DNA of 64,000 nucleotides from JABDQZ01 sp050049775 (GTDB lineage Bacteria; Pseudomonadota; Gammaproteobacteria; Chromatiales; Chromatiaceae). Every line of letters starts with the position of its first letter. Within the stretch, counting starts at the first letter, position 1. The position numbers and the translations under genes are program-made. The notes below the pieces were generated by a model, which was given only the letters and a program-made list of their open reading frames with translations, was not told the DNA's origin and ran no database searches. This document shows, piece by piece, positions 8,827 to 24,571 of the stretch. Location: NCBI GenBank assembly GCA_050049775.1, contig JASFVP010000004.1:1-64000 (forward strand), written 5' to 3'.

Positions 8827-8938
8827 TGGATTCTGTCGCTGACAGCTCCAGAATCCAGAATTAAAAACCCCGCGGGGCGGGCATTGCGCCAGAGCCGCGG
8901 TGGCCCTGGCACAATGCACCTGAACGGGAAACCCGCTC
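8827..8938 (-). other. Three-hairpin RNA segment between gap and pgk
   Basis: The gap-pgk spacer folds, in the minus-strand transcript, into three inverted repeats: 8932-8938 with 8922-8928 (7 bp, AAA loop); 8902-8917 with 8881-8896 (16 bp including two G-U pairs, 5-base loop); 8849-8857 with 8827-8835 (9 bp). A GC-rich hairpin candidate (about 8868-8877) followed by five T lies between the second and third. It could be a leaky terminator, a processing site or a 3' stabilising structure for gap mRNA. Confidence 0.7.
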
Positions 8939-8943
8939 AGCTC

Positions 8944-9948
8944 TTAGTTGGCCGCAACGTGACGGACGAAACGCAGCATGTTGCAGGTATAACCGTATTC
9001 GTTGTCATACCAGGAAACCACTTTGACAAAAGTGCTGTCCAGCGCAATACCGGCTTCGGCATCAAAGATGGAAGAAAAACCACAACCACGGAAGTCAGTG
9101 GAAACGACTTTCTCATCGGTGTAAGCCAGAGTGTCACCGATACCAGCGGTCTCGGACGCTTTCTTCATGGCGGCACAGATGTCGTCGTAAGAAGCTTCCT
9201 TGTCCAGTTCGACGGTCAGGTCAACCACGGAAACGTCAGAAGTCGGTACGCGGAACGCCATACCGGTCAGTTTGCCATTCAGCTCAGGCAGAACCACACC
9301 AACCGCTTTGGCAGCACCGGTGGAAGACGGAATGATGTTTTCCAGGATACCGCGACCACCGCGCCAGTCTTTCATGGAAGGACCGTCAACGGTTTTCTGG
9401 GTAGCGGTAGCAGCGTGAACAGTGGTCATCAGGCCACGCTTGATGCCCCAGTTGTCGTGCAGAACCTTGGCGACCGGCGCCAGGCAGTTGGTAGTACAGG
9501 AAGCGGCGGAGATGATGTTCTGGCCAGCATAGGTTTCATGGTTAACGCCATAAACGAACATCGGTGTGCCGTCTTTGGAAGGAGCAGACATAACCACTTT
9601 CTTGGCGCCGGCATCTATGTGCTTCTGGCAGGTTTCTTCAGTCAGGAAGAAGCCGGTGCACTCGATGACGATATCGACATCGACATCACCCCAGGCCAGG
9701 TTGGCCGGGTCACGTTCGGCAGTCAGGCGGATGGTGTTGCCATTGACCACCAGGTTGTTGCCATCAACAGCGATGGTACCGTCGAAGTTGCCGTGGACCG
9801 AGTCGTATTTCAGCATGTAAGCCAGGTAATCGGCATCCAGCAAGTCATTGATCGCAACCACCTGGATGTCGGAAAAGTCCTTGGAAATCGCACGAAACGC
9901 CATACGACCGATACGGCCAAAACCGTTAATACCAACTTTAATAGTCAT
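8944..9948 (-). CDS. gap: Glyceraldehyde-3-phosphate dehydrogenase, type I
   Basis: Phosphorylating GAPDH, 334 residues, complete. The Rossmann motif GFGRIG is at residues 9-14, the active-site cysteine is C151 in SCTTNCLAP, and the C-terminal SWYDNEYGYTCNMLRF is intact. The aspartate-containing VVAINDLLD segment after the second beta strand suggests preference for NAD, as in catabolic or dual-function enzymes; this is an inference. It is the second gene of the carbon operon and is separated from tkt by a terminator-like hairpin, so it may also have its own promoter. Confidence 0.97.
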   Translation of the reverse strand: MTIKVGINGFGRIGRMAFRAISKDFSDIQVVAINDLLDADYLAYMLKYDSVHGNFDGTIAVDGNNLVVNGNTIRLTAERDPANLAWGDVDVDIVIECTGFFLTEETCQKHIDAGAKKVVMSAPSKDGTPMFVYGVNHETYAGQNIISAASCTTNCLAPVAKVLHDNWGIKRGLMTTVHAATATQKTVDGPSMKDWRGGRGILENIIPSSTGAAKAVGVVLPELNGKLTGMAFRVPTSDVSVVDLTVELDKEASYDDICAAMKKASETAGIGDTLAYTDEKVVSTDFRGCGFSSIFDAEAGIALDSTFVKVVSWYDNEYGYTCNMLRFVRHVAAN

Positions 9949-9971
9949 ACATCTTTCTCCTGAAAATTGTA

Positions 9972-10011
9972 TAAAAAAATACTCCCCCGCTTTTCAGTCA
10001 GGCAGGGGGAG
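9972..10011 (-). terminator. Terminator-like hairpin between tkt and gap
   Basis: In the minus-strand transcript CTCCCCC (10011-10005) pairs with GGGGGAG (9988-9982) across a 16-base loop, followed by TATTTTTTTAT. This is a credible intrinsic terminator inside the otherwise collinear operon, so tkt may be partly uncoupled from gap-pgk-pyk-fba. Confidence 0.7.
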
Positions 10012-10021
10012 CTTGGAATAG

Positions 10022-12004
10022 TTAGGCTACGCTGTTGATGGCGTTAACCACGTTGTCGACGGTGAAACCGAAGTGTTTGAACAGATCGCCAGCCGGAGCG
10101 GATTCACCGAAGGTGTCGATACCGACAACCGTGCCGTTGAGGCCGACGTACTTGAGCCAGAAGCCGGTGACACCGGCTTCAACCGCGACACGTGCAGTCA
10201 CGGCAGACGGCAATACGGCTTCTTTATAATCTGCATCCTGGGCATCAAACATATCAGTCGAAGGCATGGAAACCACGCGGACTTTCTTGTCGCTGGCCGC
10301 TGCGGCATCCATAGCCAGGCCGACTTCGGAACCGGTGGCAATGACAATCACATCCGGCGTACCGTCGCAGTCTTTCAGGATGTAACCGCCACGTTCGATG
10401 TCAGCGATCTGCGCATCGGTACGCTCCTGGTGAGCCAGGTTCTGACGCGACAGGATCAGTGAAGTCGGGCCGTTTTTCTTCTGCACGGCCATTTTCCAGG
10501 CCACCGCGGTTTCAACCGCATCACAGGGACGCCAGACAGACATACGCGGGATCATGCGCAAGGTGGCAGTCTGCTCGACCGGCTGGTGCGTCGGGCCATC
10601 TTCACCCAGACCGATGGAGTCGTGGGTGAACACTTCGATGTGCTGGATCTGCATCAGTGCCGCCATACGCAGCGCATTACGGGCGTATTCCGAGAACATC
10701 AGGAAGGTCGCACCATAAGGTACAAAACCACCGTGCAAGGAGATGCCATTGATCATCGCGGCCATACCGAATTCACGCACACCGTAGTTGAGGTAGTTGG
10801 CATCCGGGATATGCGCACGCATGGAAACGGAATTGGAAACCACGGTCAGGTTGGAACCGGCCAGGTCGGCAGAACCTCCCATGAAATGGGTGAACGAAGA
10901 CAGGCCTTCAATGGAGTTCTGTGAGGCCTTGCGTGAAGCGATGCTGTCGCCTTTTTCGGCAACTGATTTGACGAAGGCGTCAGCCTTGGCTTCCCAGTCG
11001 GCGCCGAGATCGCCGTTCATACGCTTGACGAATTCCTGCGCCAGCAGCGGGTGTTCGGCTTCATAAGCGGCAAACTTCTTGTTCCATTCTGCTTCTGCCG
11101 CAGCACCACTTTCTTTTGCGTCCCAGCCGGCATAGATTTCATCGGGAATCTCAAACGGACCGTGCGACCAACCCAGAGCTTCGCGGGTCAGGGCGATTTC
11201 GTCGTCACCCAGCGGTGCGCCATGACATTCTTCCTTACCGCCCTTGTTCGGCGAGCCAAAACCGATGGTGGTTTTGCAGCAGATGATAGACGGCTTGTCG
11301 GTTACCGCTCTGGCTTCCTGGATGGCCTTGCTGATGGCGTCAGCATCATGGCCGTCGACATCGGCGACGACGTGCCAGCCATAGGCTTCAAAGCGTTTCG
11401 GTGTGTTGTCGGTGAACCAGCCTTCCACTTCACCATCGATGGAGATGTTGTTGTCATCGTAGAAGGCGACCAGTTTGCCCAGTCCCAGGGTGCCGGCCAA
11501 CGAGCAGGCTTCGTGGGAAATACCTTCCATGAGACAGCCGTCACCGAGGAATACATAGGTATAGTGATCAACAATATCGTGACCGTCGCGGTTGAAATGT
11601 GCCGCCAGGGCTTTTTCAGCAATCGCCATACCGACACCATTGGTGATGCCCTGGCCGAGCGGACCAGTGGTGGTCTCAATACCCGGCGCATAACCGTATT
11701 CCGGGTGACCCGGTGTCTTCGAGTGCAGCTGGCGGAATTTCTTCAGCTCATCCATCGGCAGATCGTAGCCAGTCAGGTGCAACACCGAGTATGGCAGCAT
11801 GGAGCCGTGGCCGTTGGACATGATGAAACGATCGCGGTCGACCCATTTCGGGTTGGCCGGGTTGTGATTCATGTAATCATTAAAAAGCACTTCGGCGATG
11901 TCAGCCATGCCCATCGGCGCGCCCGGGTGGCCTGAATTGGCCTTCTGGACCGCATCCATACTCAAGGCGCGAATAGCATTAGCAAGTTCTCTGCGTGAGG
12001 ACAT
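10022..12004 (-). CDS. tkt: Transketolase
   Basis: Thiamine-diphosphate enzyme moving two-carbon units between sugar phosphates in the pentose phosphate and Calvin pathways. Complete at 660 residues. Visible: ANSGHPGAPMGMAD near the N-terminus, the ThDP/metal-binding GDGCLMEGISHEA followed by AFYDDNNISIDG, and the pyrimidine-domain HDSIGLGEDGPTHQPVEQ. The ribosome site AGGAGGGG is strong. It is the first gene of the minus-strand cluster, as in cbbT-containing Calvin operons. Whether this copy is dedicated to carbon fixation cannot be told here. Confidence 0.97.
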   Translation of the reverse strand: MSSRRELANAIRALSMDAVQKANSGHPGAPMGMADIAEVLFNDYMNHNPANPKWVDRDRFIMSNGHGSMLPYSVLHLTGYDLPMDELKKFRQLHSKTPGHPEYGYAPGIETTTGPLGQGITNGVGMAIAEKALAAHFNRDGHDIVDHYTYVFLGDGCLMEGISHEACSLAGTLGLGKLVAFYDDNNISIDGEVEGWFTDNTPKRFEAYGWHVVADVDGHDADAISKAIQEARAVTDKPSIICCKTTIGFGSPNKGGKEECHGAPLGDDEIALTREALGWSHGPFEIPDEIYAGWDAKESGAAAEAEWNKKFAAYEAEHPLLAQEFVKRMNGDLGADWEAKADAFVKSVAEKGDSIASRKASQNSIEGLSSFTHFMGGSADLAGSNLTVVSNSVSMRAHIPDANYLNYGVREFGMAAMINGISLHGGFVPYGATFLMFSEYARNALRMAALMQIQHIEVFTHDSIGLGEDGPTHQPVEQTATLRMIPRMSVWRPCDAVETAVAWKMAVQKKNGPTSLILSRQNLAHQERTDAQIADIERGGYILKDCDGTPDVIVIATGSEVGLAMDAAAASDKKVRVVSMPSTDMFDAQDADYKEAVLPSAVTARVAVEAGVTGFWLKYVGLNGTVVGIDTFGESAPAGDLFKHFGFTVDNVVNAINSVA

Positions 12005-12266
12005 ATGCCCCTCCTGTCACAAAATGAAAAAATAACAAATAAGCTCACAGACGAAGAATCGCCATTGACCCGGCGTTGCTACGTCGGGCCTGAAATCTGT
12101 CTCTCCACTCGATTACATAACCGGATAGATCAGGCAATCCGGGCGTGCCGGATTCTACCCGCCGGCTTAAAAGGTCGGCTATTCTCTCCCAACTTGCCAA
12201 CTCGGGCAACCTCAAGGCCCCTAATCAAATAAATGCGGCCATAAGCGGATTGTTAAGTAATTAATT
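12005..12266. other. Intergenic region upstream of tkt; possible promoter
   Basis: A 262-base gap with no convincing gene. It should hold the promoter of the carbon operon on the minus strand. The best candidate I see is TTGCCC (12209-12204) and GAGAAT (12186-12181) with a 17-base spacer, a poor -10. A small inverted repeat TTGCC-N5-GGCAA (12194-12209) overlaps it and could be a regulator site; a C-rich hairpin lies at about 12068-12090. I cannot assign a CbbR site. Confidence 0.3.
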
Positions 12267-12818
12267 TTATTTCCATTTTATGGAACAACCCATGCTGGGG
12301 ATCTGCTCCTGCGGGCCTTTACCGGTCGACGCCACCTGTCGCATGGCTTCAAACAGATCTCGCCGCACCTCGCCAGCCGCAGTTTCCTTGCGGCTGGCAT
12401 CGAGCCGGCCGCGATATTGCAGCTGCAAATCGGCGTTGTAGCCAAAGAAGTCCGGCGTGCAGACCGCGCCATACGTTTTTGCCACCTGCTGGGACTCATC
12501 TAATAGGTATGGAAAGTTGAAACCGAATTCCTCGGCGACCCGGCGCATATTGTCAAACGAGTCTTCCGGATATTCGGCCGGATCGTTGGACATGATCGCC
12601 ACGCTGTTGATGCCGAGTTCGCGCAGTTCGCCAGTATCGCGCACAATGCGCTCGCGAATCGCCTGCACATAGGGACAATGATTGCAGATGAACATGACCA
12701 GCAGACCGGCCTCGCCACGGCACTCGGCCAGACTCCAGTTGCGGCCATCGACACCGGGCAGATTAAAGTCTGGCGCCGGCAGGCCGAAATCACACACAGG
12801 TGTTTCCAGTGAAACCAT
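12267..12818 (-). CDS. Thioredoxin-like (AhpC/TSA-type) redox protein
   Basis: A 183-residue thioredoxin-fold protein with a CNHC redox motif at residues 45-48 within FICNHCPYV, the hallmark of a widespread family of uncharacterised thioredoxin-like proteins often labelled alkyl hydroperoxide reductase/thiol-specific antioxidant. It also has SNDPAEYPEDSFDNM and a PDFFGYN segment. There is no signal peptide, so it is cytoplasmic. The start is the ATG at 12818 with AAGGTG upstream; the longer frame from 13007 would run into metK on the other strand. Function beyond thiol redox is not known. Confidence 0.82.
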   Translation of the reverse strand: MVSLETPVCDFGLPAPDFNLPGVDGRNWSLAECRGEAGLLVMFICNHCPYVQAIRERIVRDTGELRELGINSVAIMSNDPAEYPEDSFDNMRRVAEEFGFNFPYLLDESQQVAKTYGAVCTPDFFGYNADLQLQYRGRLDASRKETAAGEVRRDLFEAMRQVASTGKGPQEQIPSMGCSIKWK

Positions 12819-12959
12819 TTTTATCACCTTGTTAAATCGTTTAATTACGGGGTTTTGGAGTATGAAACAAAATCCCAACTGTTGTAATATCCCGCAACAA
12901 TAAAAATGACTGCCAACCCCACCTACAAGAATCCCTATTAACTCAAGGACCCGATTTAC

Positions 12960-14132
12960 ATGGCCAATGAATATATTTTTACTTCTGAATCCGTTTCTGA
13001 AGGACACCCGGACAAGATGTCCGACCAGGTTTCAGATGCAATACTTGATGCAATCCTGAGCGAAGACAAACACGCGCGCGTCGCCTGTGAAACCCTGTTC
13101 AAAACCGGCATGGCCTTGATTGCCGGAGAGATCACCACCACCGCCAAGCCGGATTACGAAGCGGTGATTCGCCAGACCATCAAGGAAATCGGCTATGACA
13201 GTTCCGAGATGGGATTCGACTGGGAGACCTGCGCGGTCATGACCGCCATCGGCGTGCAGTCGCCCGACATCAACCAGGGCGTCGATCGCGCTCGCCCGGA
13301 AGACCAGGGCGCCGGTGACCAAGGGCTCATGTTCGGCTACGCCACCAATGAAACCGACGTACTGATGCCGGCACCGATCACCTATGCGCACCGTCTGGTC
13401 GAGCGCCAGGCGCATGTGCGCAAACGCGGCACGCTGTCGTGGCTGCGACCGGACGCCAAAAGCCAGGTCAGCTTCCATTACCAGGACGGCAAACCGGTCA
13501 GCATCGATGCCGTGGTGCTTTCCACCCAGCATAGCCCTGACGTCAGCCAGGCCGCGCTCGAGGAAGGCATCATGGAAGAAGTCATCAAGCCCGTGCTCGG
13601 TGACACCGGCTGGCTGACCAAAAACACGCGTTTCCACATCAATCCGACCGGCGCTTTTGTCATCGGTGGGCCGATGGGCGACGCCGGCCTGACCGGTCGC
13701 AAGATCATCGTCGACACCTACGGCGGTTCGGCGCGCCATGGCGGCGGCGCCTTCTCCGGCAAGGACCCGTCCAAGGTCGACCGCTCGGCCGCTTATGCCG
13801 GGCGCTATGTCGCCAAGAACATCGTCGCCGCCGGCCTGGCCGACAAATGTGAAATCCAGGTGTCCTACGCCATCGGCGTGGCCGAACCGACCTCCATCAT
13901 GGTCGAGACGTTCGGCACCGGCAAGATCAGTGACGAAAAAATCACCGAACTGGTCGACACGCATTTCGACCTTCGCCCTTACGGCATCCTGAAAATGCTC
14001 GACCTGCTCAACAGCGATCAGATCAAGTATCGCAAGACCGCCGCCTATGGCCACTTCGGCCGCGAAAACGAAGGCTTCACCTGGGAAAACATCGACCGCG
14101 CCGAAATGCTGAAAAACGACGCCGGCCTGTAA
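12960..14132 (+). CDS. metK: S-adenosylmethionine synthetase
   Basis: Makes S-adenosylmethionine from methionine and ATP. Complete at 390 residues: GHPDKMSDQ at 15-23, the signature GAGDQGLMFGYA, the glycine-rich loop GGGAFSGKDPSKVDRSAAY, and ITELVDTHFDLRP near the end. An AAGGA ribosome site lies about 10 bases upstream. The preceding 141-base region, shared with the divergent thioredoxin-like gene, contains a 9-bp hairpin (12849-12857 with 12868-12876) that does not match any SAM riboswitch I know. It is followed by ahcY and metF. Confidence 0.98.
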   Translation: MANEYIFTSESVSEGHPDKMSDQVSDAILDAILSEDKHARVACETLFKTGMALIAGEITTTAKPDYEAVIRQTIKEIGYDSSEMGFDWETCAVMTAIGVQSPDINQGVDRARPEDQGAGDQGLMFGYATNETDVLMPAPITYAHRLVERQAHVRKRGTLSWLRPDAKSQVSFHYQDGKPVSIDAVVLSTQHSPDVSQAALEEGIMEEVIKPVLGDTGWLTKNTRFHINPTGAFVIGGPMGDAGLTGRKIIVDTYGGSARHGGGAFSGKDPSKVDRSAAYAGRYVAKNIVAAGLADKCEIQVSYAIGVAEPTSIMVETFGTGKISDEKITELVDTHFDLRPYGILKMLDLLNSDQIKYRKTAAYGHFGRENEGFTWENIDRAEMLKNDAGL

Positions 14133-14144
14133 CACCAAATCCAT

Positions 14145-14215
14145 TCCGAGGAGCGCTGCAACAGGATGACCTGCCAGGCTCGGGACGTTAACTTTATGTC
14201 AACGGCGCTCAGTTT
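14145..14215 (+). ncRNA. S-adenosylhomocysteine (SAH) riboswitch
   Basis: The metK-ahcY spacer contains the conserved core of the SAH riboswitch family: CCGAG (14146-14150) pairs with CTCGG (14179-14183); GAGCGC (14151-14156) can form the pseudoknot with GCGCTC (14205-14210); and GCTGCAAC, TGCCAGGCTCGG and AACGGCGCTC match the consensus almost base for base. These elements bind SAH and turn on expression of SAH-recycling genes. The AAGGAG ribosome site of ahcY follows at 14229-14234. Confidence 0.95.
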
Positions 14216-14242
14216 TTTTAAATGATTTAAGGAGACTGATCA

Positions 14243-15661
<1,419 letters not shown>

Positions 15662-15669
15662 TCGAACGC

Positions 15670-15709
15670 CACAAGGCACACGGAGCACTCTGGCTCCGTG
15701 CGCTTTGTG
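15670..15709 (+). other. Long hairpin between ahcY and metF
   Basis: Bases 15670-15686 pair with 15693-15709: 17 positions with one A-C mismatch and one G-T pair, around a six-base loop. No T-run follows, so it is not a standard terminator. It may protect the ahcY 3' end, mark a processing site, or lower metF expression relative to ahcY. Confidence 0.6.
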
Positions 15710-15725
15710 AGCTACGTGGTGAAAT

Positions 15726-16571
15726 ATGACAACACAAGCCAAAACCTACAGTTTCGAACTGTTCCCGCCCAAAACGGAAACCGGTTTCGACAAACTGAAA
15801 ACCACCGTCACCAGCCTGAATGAACTCGGGCCGGAATTTTTTTCGGTCACTTATGGCGCCGGCGGTTCCACCCAGGATCGGACCTTCGCCACCGTCGACT
15901 GGCTGCGTGAACAGAACATCGAAACCGCACCGCACCTCTCGTGCATCGGTTCCAGCAGTGACGAGATCCTCGACATCCTCAACCGTTACCGCAACCAGGG
16001 CATCAGACGCGTGGTGGCCTTGCGCGGCGATTTGCCGTCCGGCGCCGGCCTCGGCAGTCTTGGTGAACTCAATTACGCCAACGAACTGGTGGCATTGATG
16101 CGCGCCGATTTTGGTAACGAGTTCCACATCGAAGTGGCGGCCTACCCGGAAGTACATCCGCAGTCGCCGTCGGCCAGCAGCGACCTGAAAAATTTCAAAC
16201 GCAAGGTCGACGCCGGCGCCAGTTCGGCGATCACCCAGTATTTCTACAATGCCGACGCCTACTTTGCCTTTCTCGACAGCTGCCAGGCGCTCGGCATCGA
16301 CATCCCGATCGTGCCGGGCATCATGCCGATCACCAATTACACCCAGCTGGCGCGTTTCTCCGATGCCTGCGGCGCTGAGATTCCGCGCTGGATTCGCAAA
16401 CGCCTGCAGGACTTTGGCGACGATCTCGATAGCATTCGCGCCTTCGGCGAAGACATGGTGACGGCCATGTGCCAGCGCCTGCTCGACAACGGCGCGCCCG
16501 GTCTGCATTTCTACACCATGAACCAGGCCGCGCCGACGCTGGCGATCTGGCAACGCCTCGGCCTGTCATAG
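15726..16571 (+). CDS. metF: 5,10-methylenetetrahydrofolate reductase
   Basis: Flavoenzyme producing 5-methyltetrahydrofolate, the methyl donor for methionine synthesis. Complete at 281 residues. Typical segments are YSFELFPPKTETGFDKL at the start with the catalytic glutamate, FFSVTYGAGGSTQDRT, HLSCIGSS, RVVALRGDLP, and ITQYFYNADAYF. Together with metK and ahcY it covers most of the activated methyl cycle; methionine synthase itself is not in the window. It lies 64 bases after ahcY, across a strong hairpin. Confidence 0.97.
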   Translation: MTTQAKTYSFELFPPKTETGFDKLKTTVTSLNELGPEFFSVTYGAGGSTQDRTFATVDWLREQNIETAPHLSCIGSSSDEILDILNRYRNQGIRRVVALRGDLPSGAGLGSLGELNYANELVALMRADFGNEFHIEVAAYPEVHPQSPSASSDLKNFKRKVDAGASSAITQYFYNADAYFAFLDSCQALGIDIPIVPGIMPITNYTQLARFSDACGAEIPRWIRKRLQDFGDDLDSIRAFGEDMVTAMCQRLLDNGAPGLHFYTMNQAAPTLAIWQRLGLS

Positions 16572-16597
16572 CAGTCCATTGGTTGGCGCCTGCCTGC

Positions 16598-17332
16598 ATG
16601 CGCATCCCGCGAATCTACACCGAACAGCCACTCAGCGAACAACAACAGCTCCGGCTGGATACTGCCGCCAGCCATTATCTGGTACAGGTGCTGCGCCTGC
16701 GTGAACAGGCGGAACTGATTCTGTTCAACGGCGATGGCTACGATTATCCGGCGCAGCTGCTGGATGCCAACAAAAAACAGACCCTGGTGTCTATTGGGCA
16801 ACGTAGCGATATCGAAGCACTGCCAACCCTGCCCATCCACCTGGGCTTGGGCATTTCCAAGGGAGAGCGTCTCGAATATGCTTTGCAGAAAGCCGTGGAA
16901 CTTGGCGTCACGGAAATCAGTCTCCTCGATACCGAATTCAATGCCGTCAAACTGCCGCCAGAACGGCTGCAGAAAAAAATGACACACTGGCAGAAAATCA
17001 TGATTGCCGCCTGTGAACAATCCGGTCGCAAACGCCTGCCACAACTACACGCATTGCAGCCGTTGCAACAATGGATCAATCAAGCTGATGCTGAACTCAA
17101 ACTAATGCTGCATCCGACGGCAAACCGGCGTTTGATGGACTACGGCAAACCGGCTTCGGTTTGCCTGTTGATCGGCCCTGAAGGTGGTTTTTCGGAACAG
17201 GAAATCCGGCAAGCACAACAACAGGACTTCCAGCCGCTGCGACTCGGTCGCTTTGTCTTGCGCACCGAAACCGCACCACTGGCGGCGATTGCAGCCGTAC
17301 AAACCTTATGGGGTGACTTTACGAGTCAGTGA
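16598..17332 (+). CDS. rsmE: 16S rRNA (uracil-1498-N3)-methyltransferase
   Basis: SAM-dependent methyltransferase of the SPOUT (knotted) class that modifies U1498 of 16S rRNA. 244 residues. An N-terminal PUA-like domain (HYLVQVLRLREQAELILFNGDG) is followed by the SPOUT fold with AVELGVTEI, KIMIAACEQSGR and the cofactor knot LLIGPEGGFSEQE plus LRLGRFVLRTETAPLAAI. The ATG at 16598 gives the usual MRIPRIY start; an upstream in-frame ATG at 16469 lies inside metF. It is 26 bases after metF. In E. coli rsmE neighbours gshB, whereas here the pil-chp operon lies between them. Confidence 0.94.
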   Translation: MRIPRIYTEQPLSEQQQLRLDTAASHYLVQVLRLREQAELILFNGDGYDYPAQLLDANKKQTLVSIGQRSDIEALPTLPIHLGLGISKGERLEYALQKAVELGVTEISLLDTEFNAVKLPPERLQKKMTHWQKIMIAACEQSGRKRLPQLHALQPLQQWINQADAELKLMLHPTANRRLMDYGKPASVCLLIGPEGGFSEQEIRQAQQQDFQPLRLGRFVLRTETAPLAAIAAVQTLWGDFTSQ

Positions 17333-17362
17333 GATTCCCGGATCAGCGAAAAGCGTTCTGCA

Positions 17363-17835
17363 TCACTCGGCCGGAAACAGATAACCGCTGGCGGCCTCAG
17401 CCAGTGCTTCCAGATTCGGAATCCAGACAGTTTCGCCATTGTAGCTGAGTTTTTTCAGCGTCATGTCCGGCAGCTCTTCAGCACCGTCGACTTCCGCGAT
17501 GGTTTCGTCATTGACACGCGCCAACCTTGGAATGCTGTCACACAAAATGCCGAGATAGGGCATTTTTAAATCGGCCGTAAGGTTATGACACAAGGCAATC
17601 CTGGCGCGGAAACCGGGCGCATCGAACTGCTGGTTGAGGAAATATTCAAACGCCACCAGCGGCACCTTGCGTTGACGCCAGGTGAAACGCCCGAGCAGCC
17701 AGTCCGGCGCATTATCCAGCGCCACCGCCTCGCGATAACCGATCACCTCGCTGACCGTGAGGTTTGGCAACAGCAAACTGGTGTGCTGGATTGGCAGCAG
17801 CACGCCCCTGACCTGCATGTTTGTCTGGGCCTGGC

Positions 17836-17839
<4 letters not shown>
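17363..17839 (-). CDS. chpC: CheW-like adaptor, ChpC-type
   Basis: A 158-residue single-domain CheW-fold protein that would couple receptors to the ChpA kinase. It starts with a beta strand (VRGVLLPIQHTSLLLPN) and has the CheW-like core WLLGRFTWRQRKVPLVAFE and a MPYLGILCDSIPRLARV strand pair. Its ATG overlaps the chpA stop by four bases. It is the last gene of the operon and corresponds in position to ChpC of Pseudomonas; chpB, which lies between chpA and chpC there, is absent. Confidence 0.82.
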
Positions 17840-24543
<6,704 letters not shown>

Positions 24544-24571
24544 ACTGTATTCACCTGTATCGGTTTGACAC

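Noticed and set aside
12194..12209. Inverted repeat TTGCC-N5-GGCAA as a CbbR operator
   Set aside because: It does not match the usual LysR-type T-N11-A spacing convincingly and no cbbR gene is in the window; reported only as part of the intergenic description.
12819..12959. Possible SAM riboswitch upstream of metK
   Set aside because: Only a simple 9-bp hairpin is present; none of the SAM riboswitch cores I know can be found.
12267..13007. Longer 246-codon reading of the thioredoxin-like gene
   Set aside because: The extra 63 residues overlap metK on the opposite strand and lack family similarity; the ATG at 12818 has a ribosome site.
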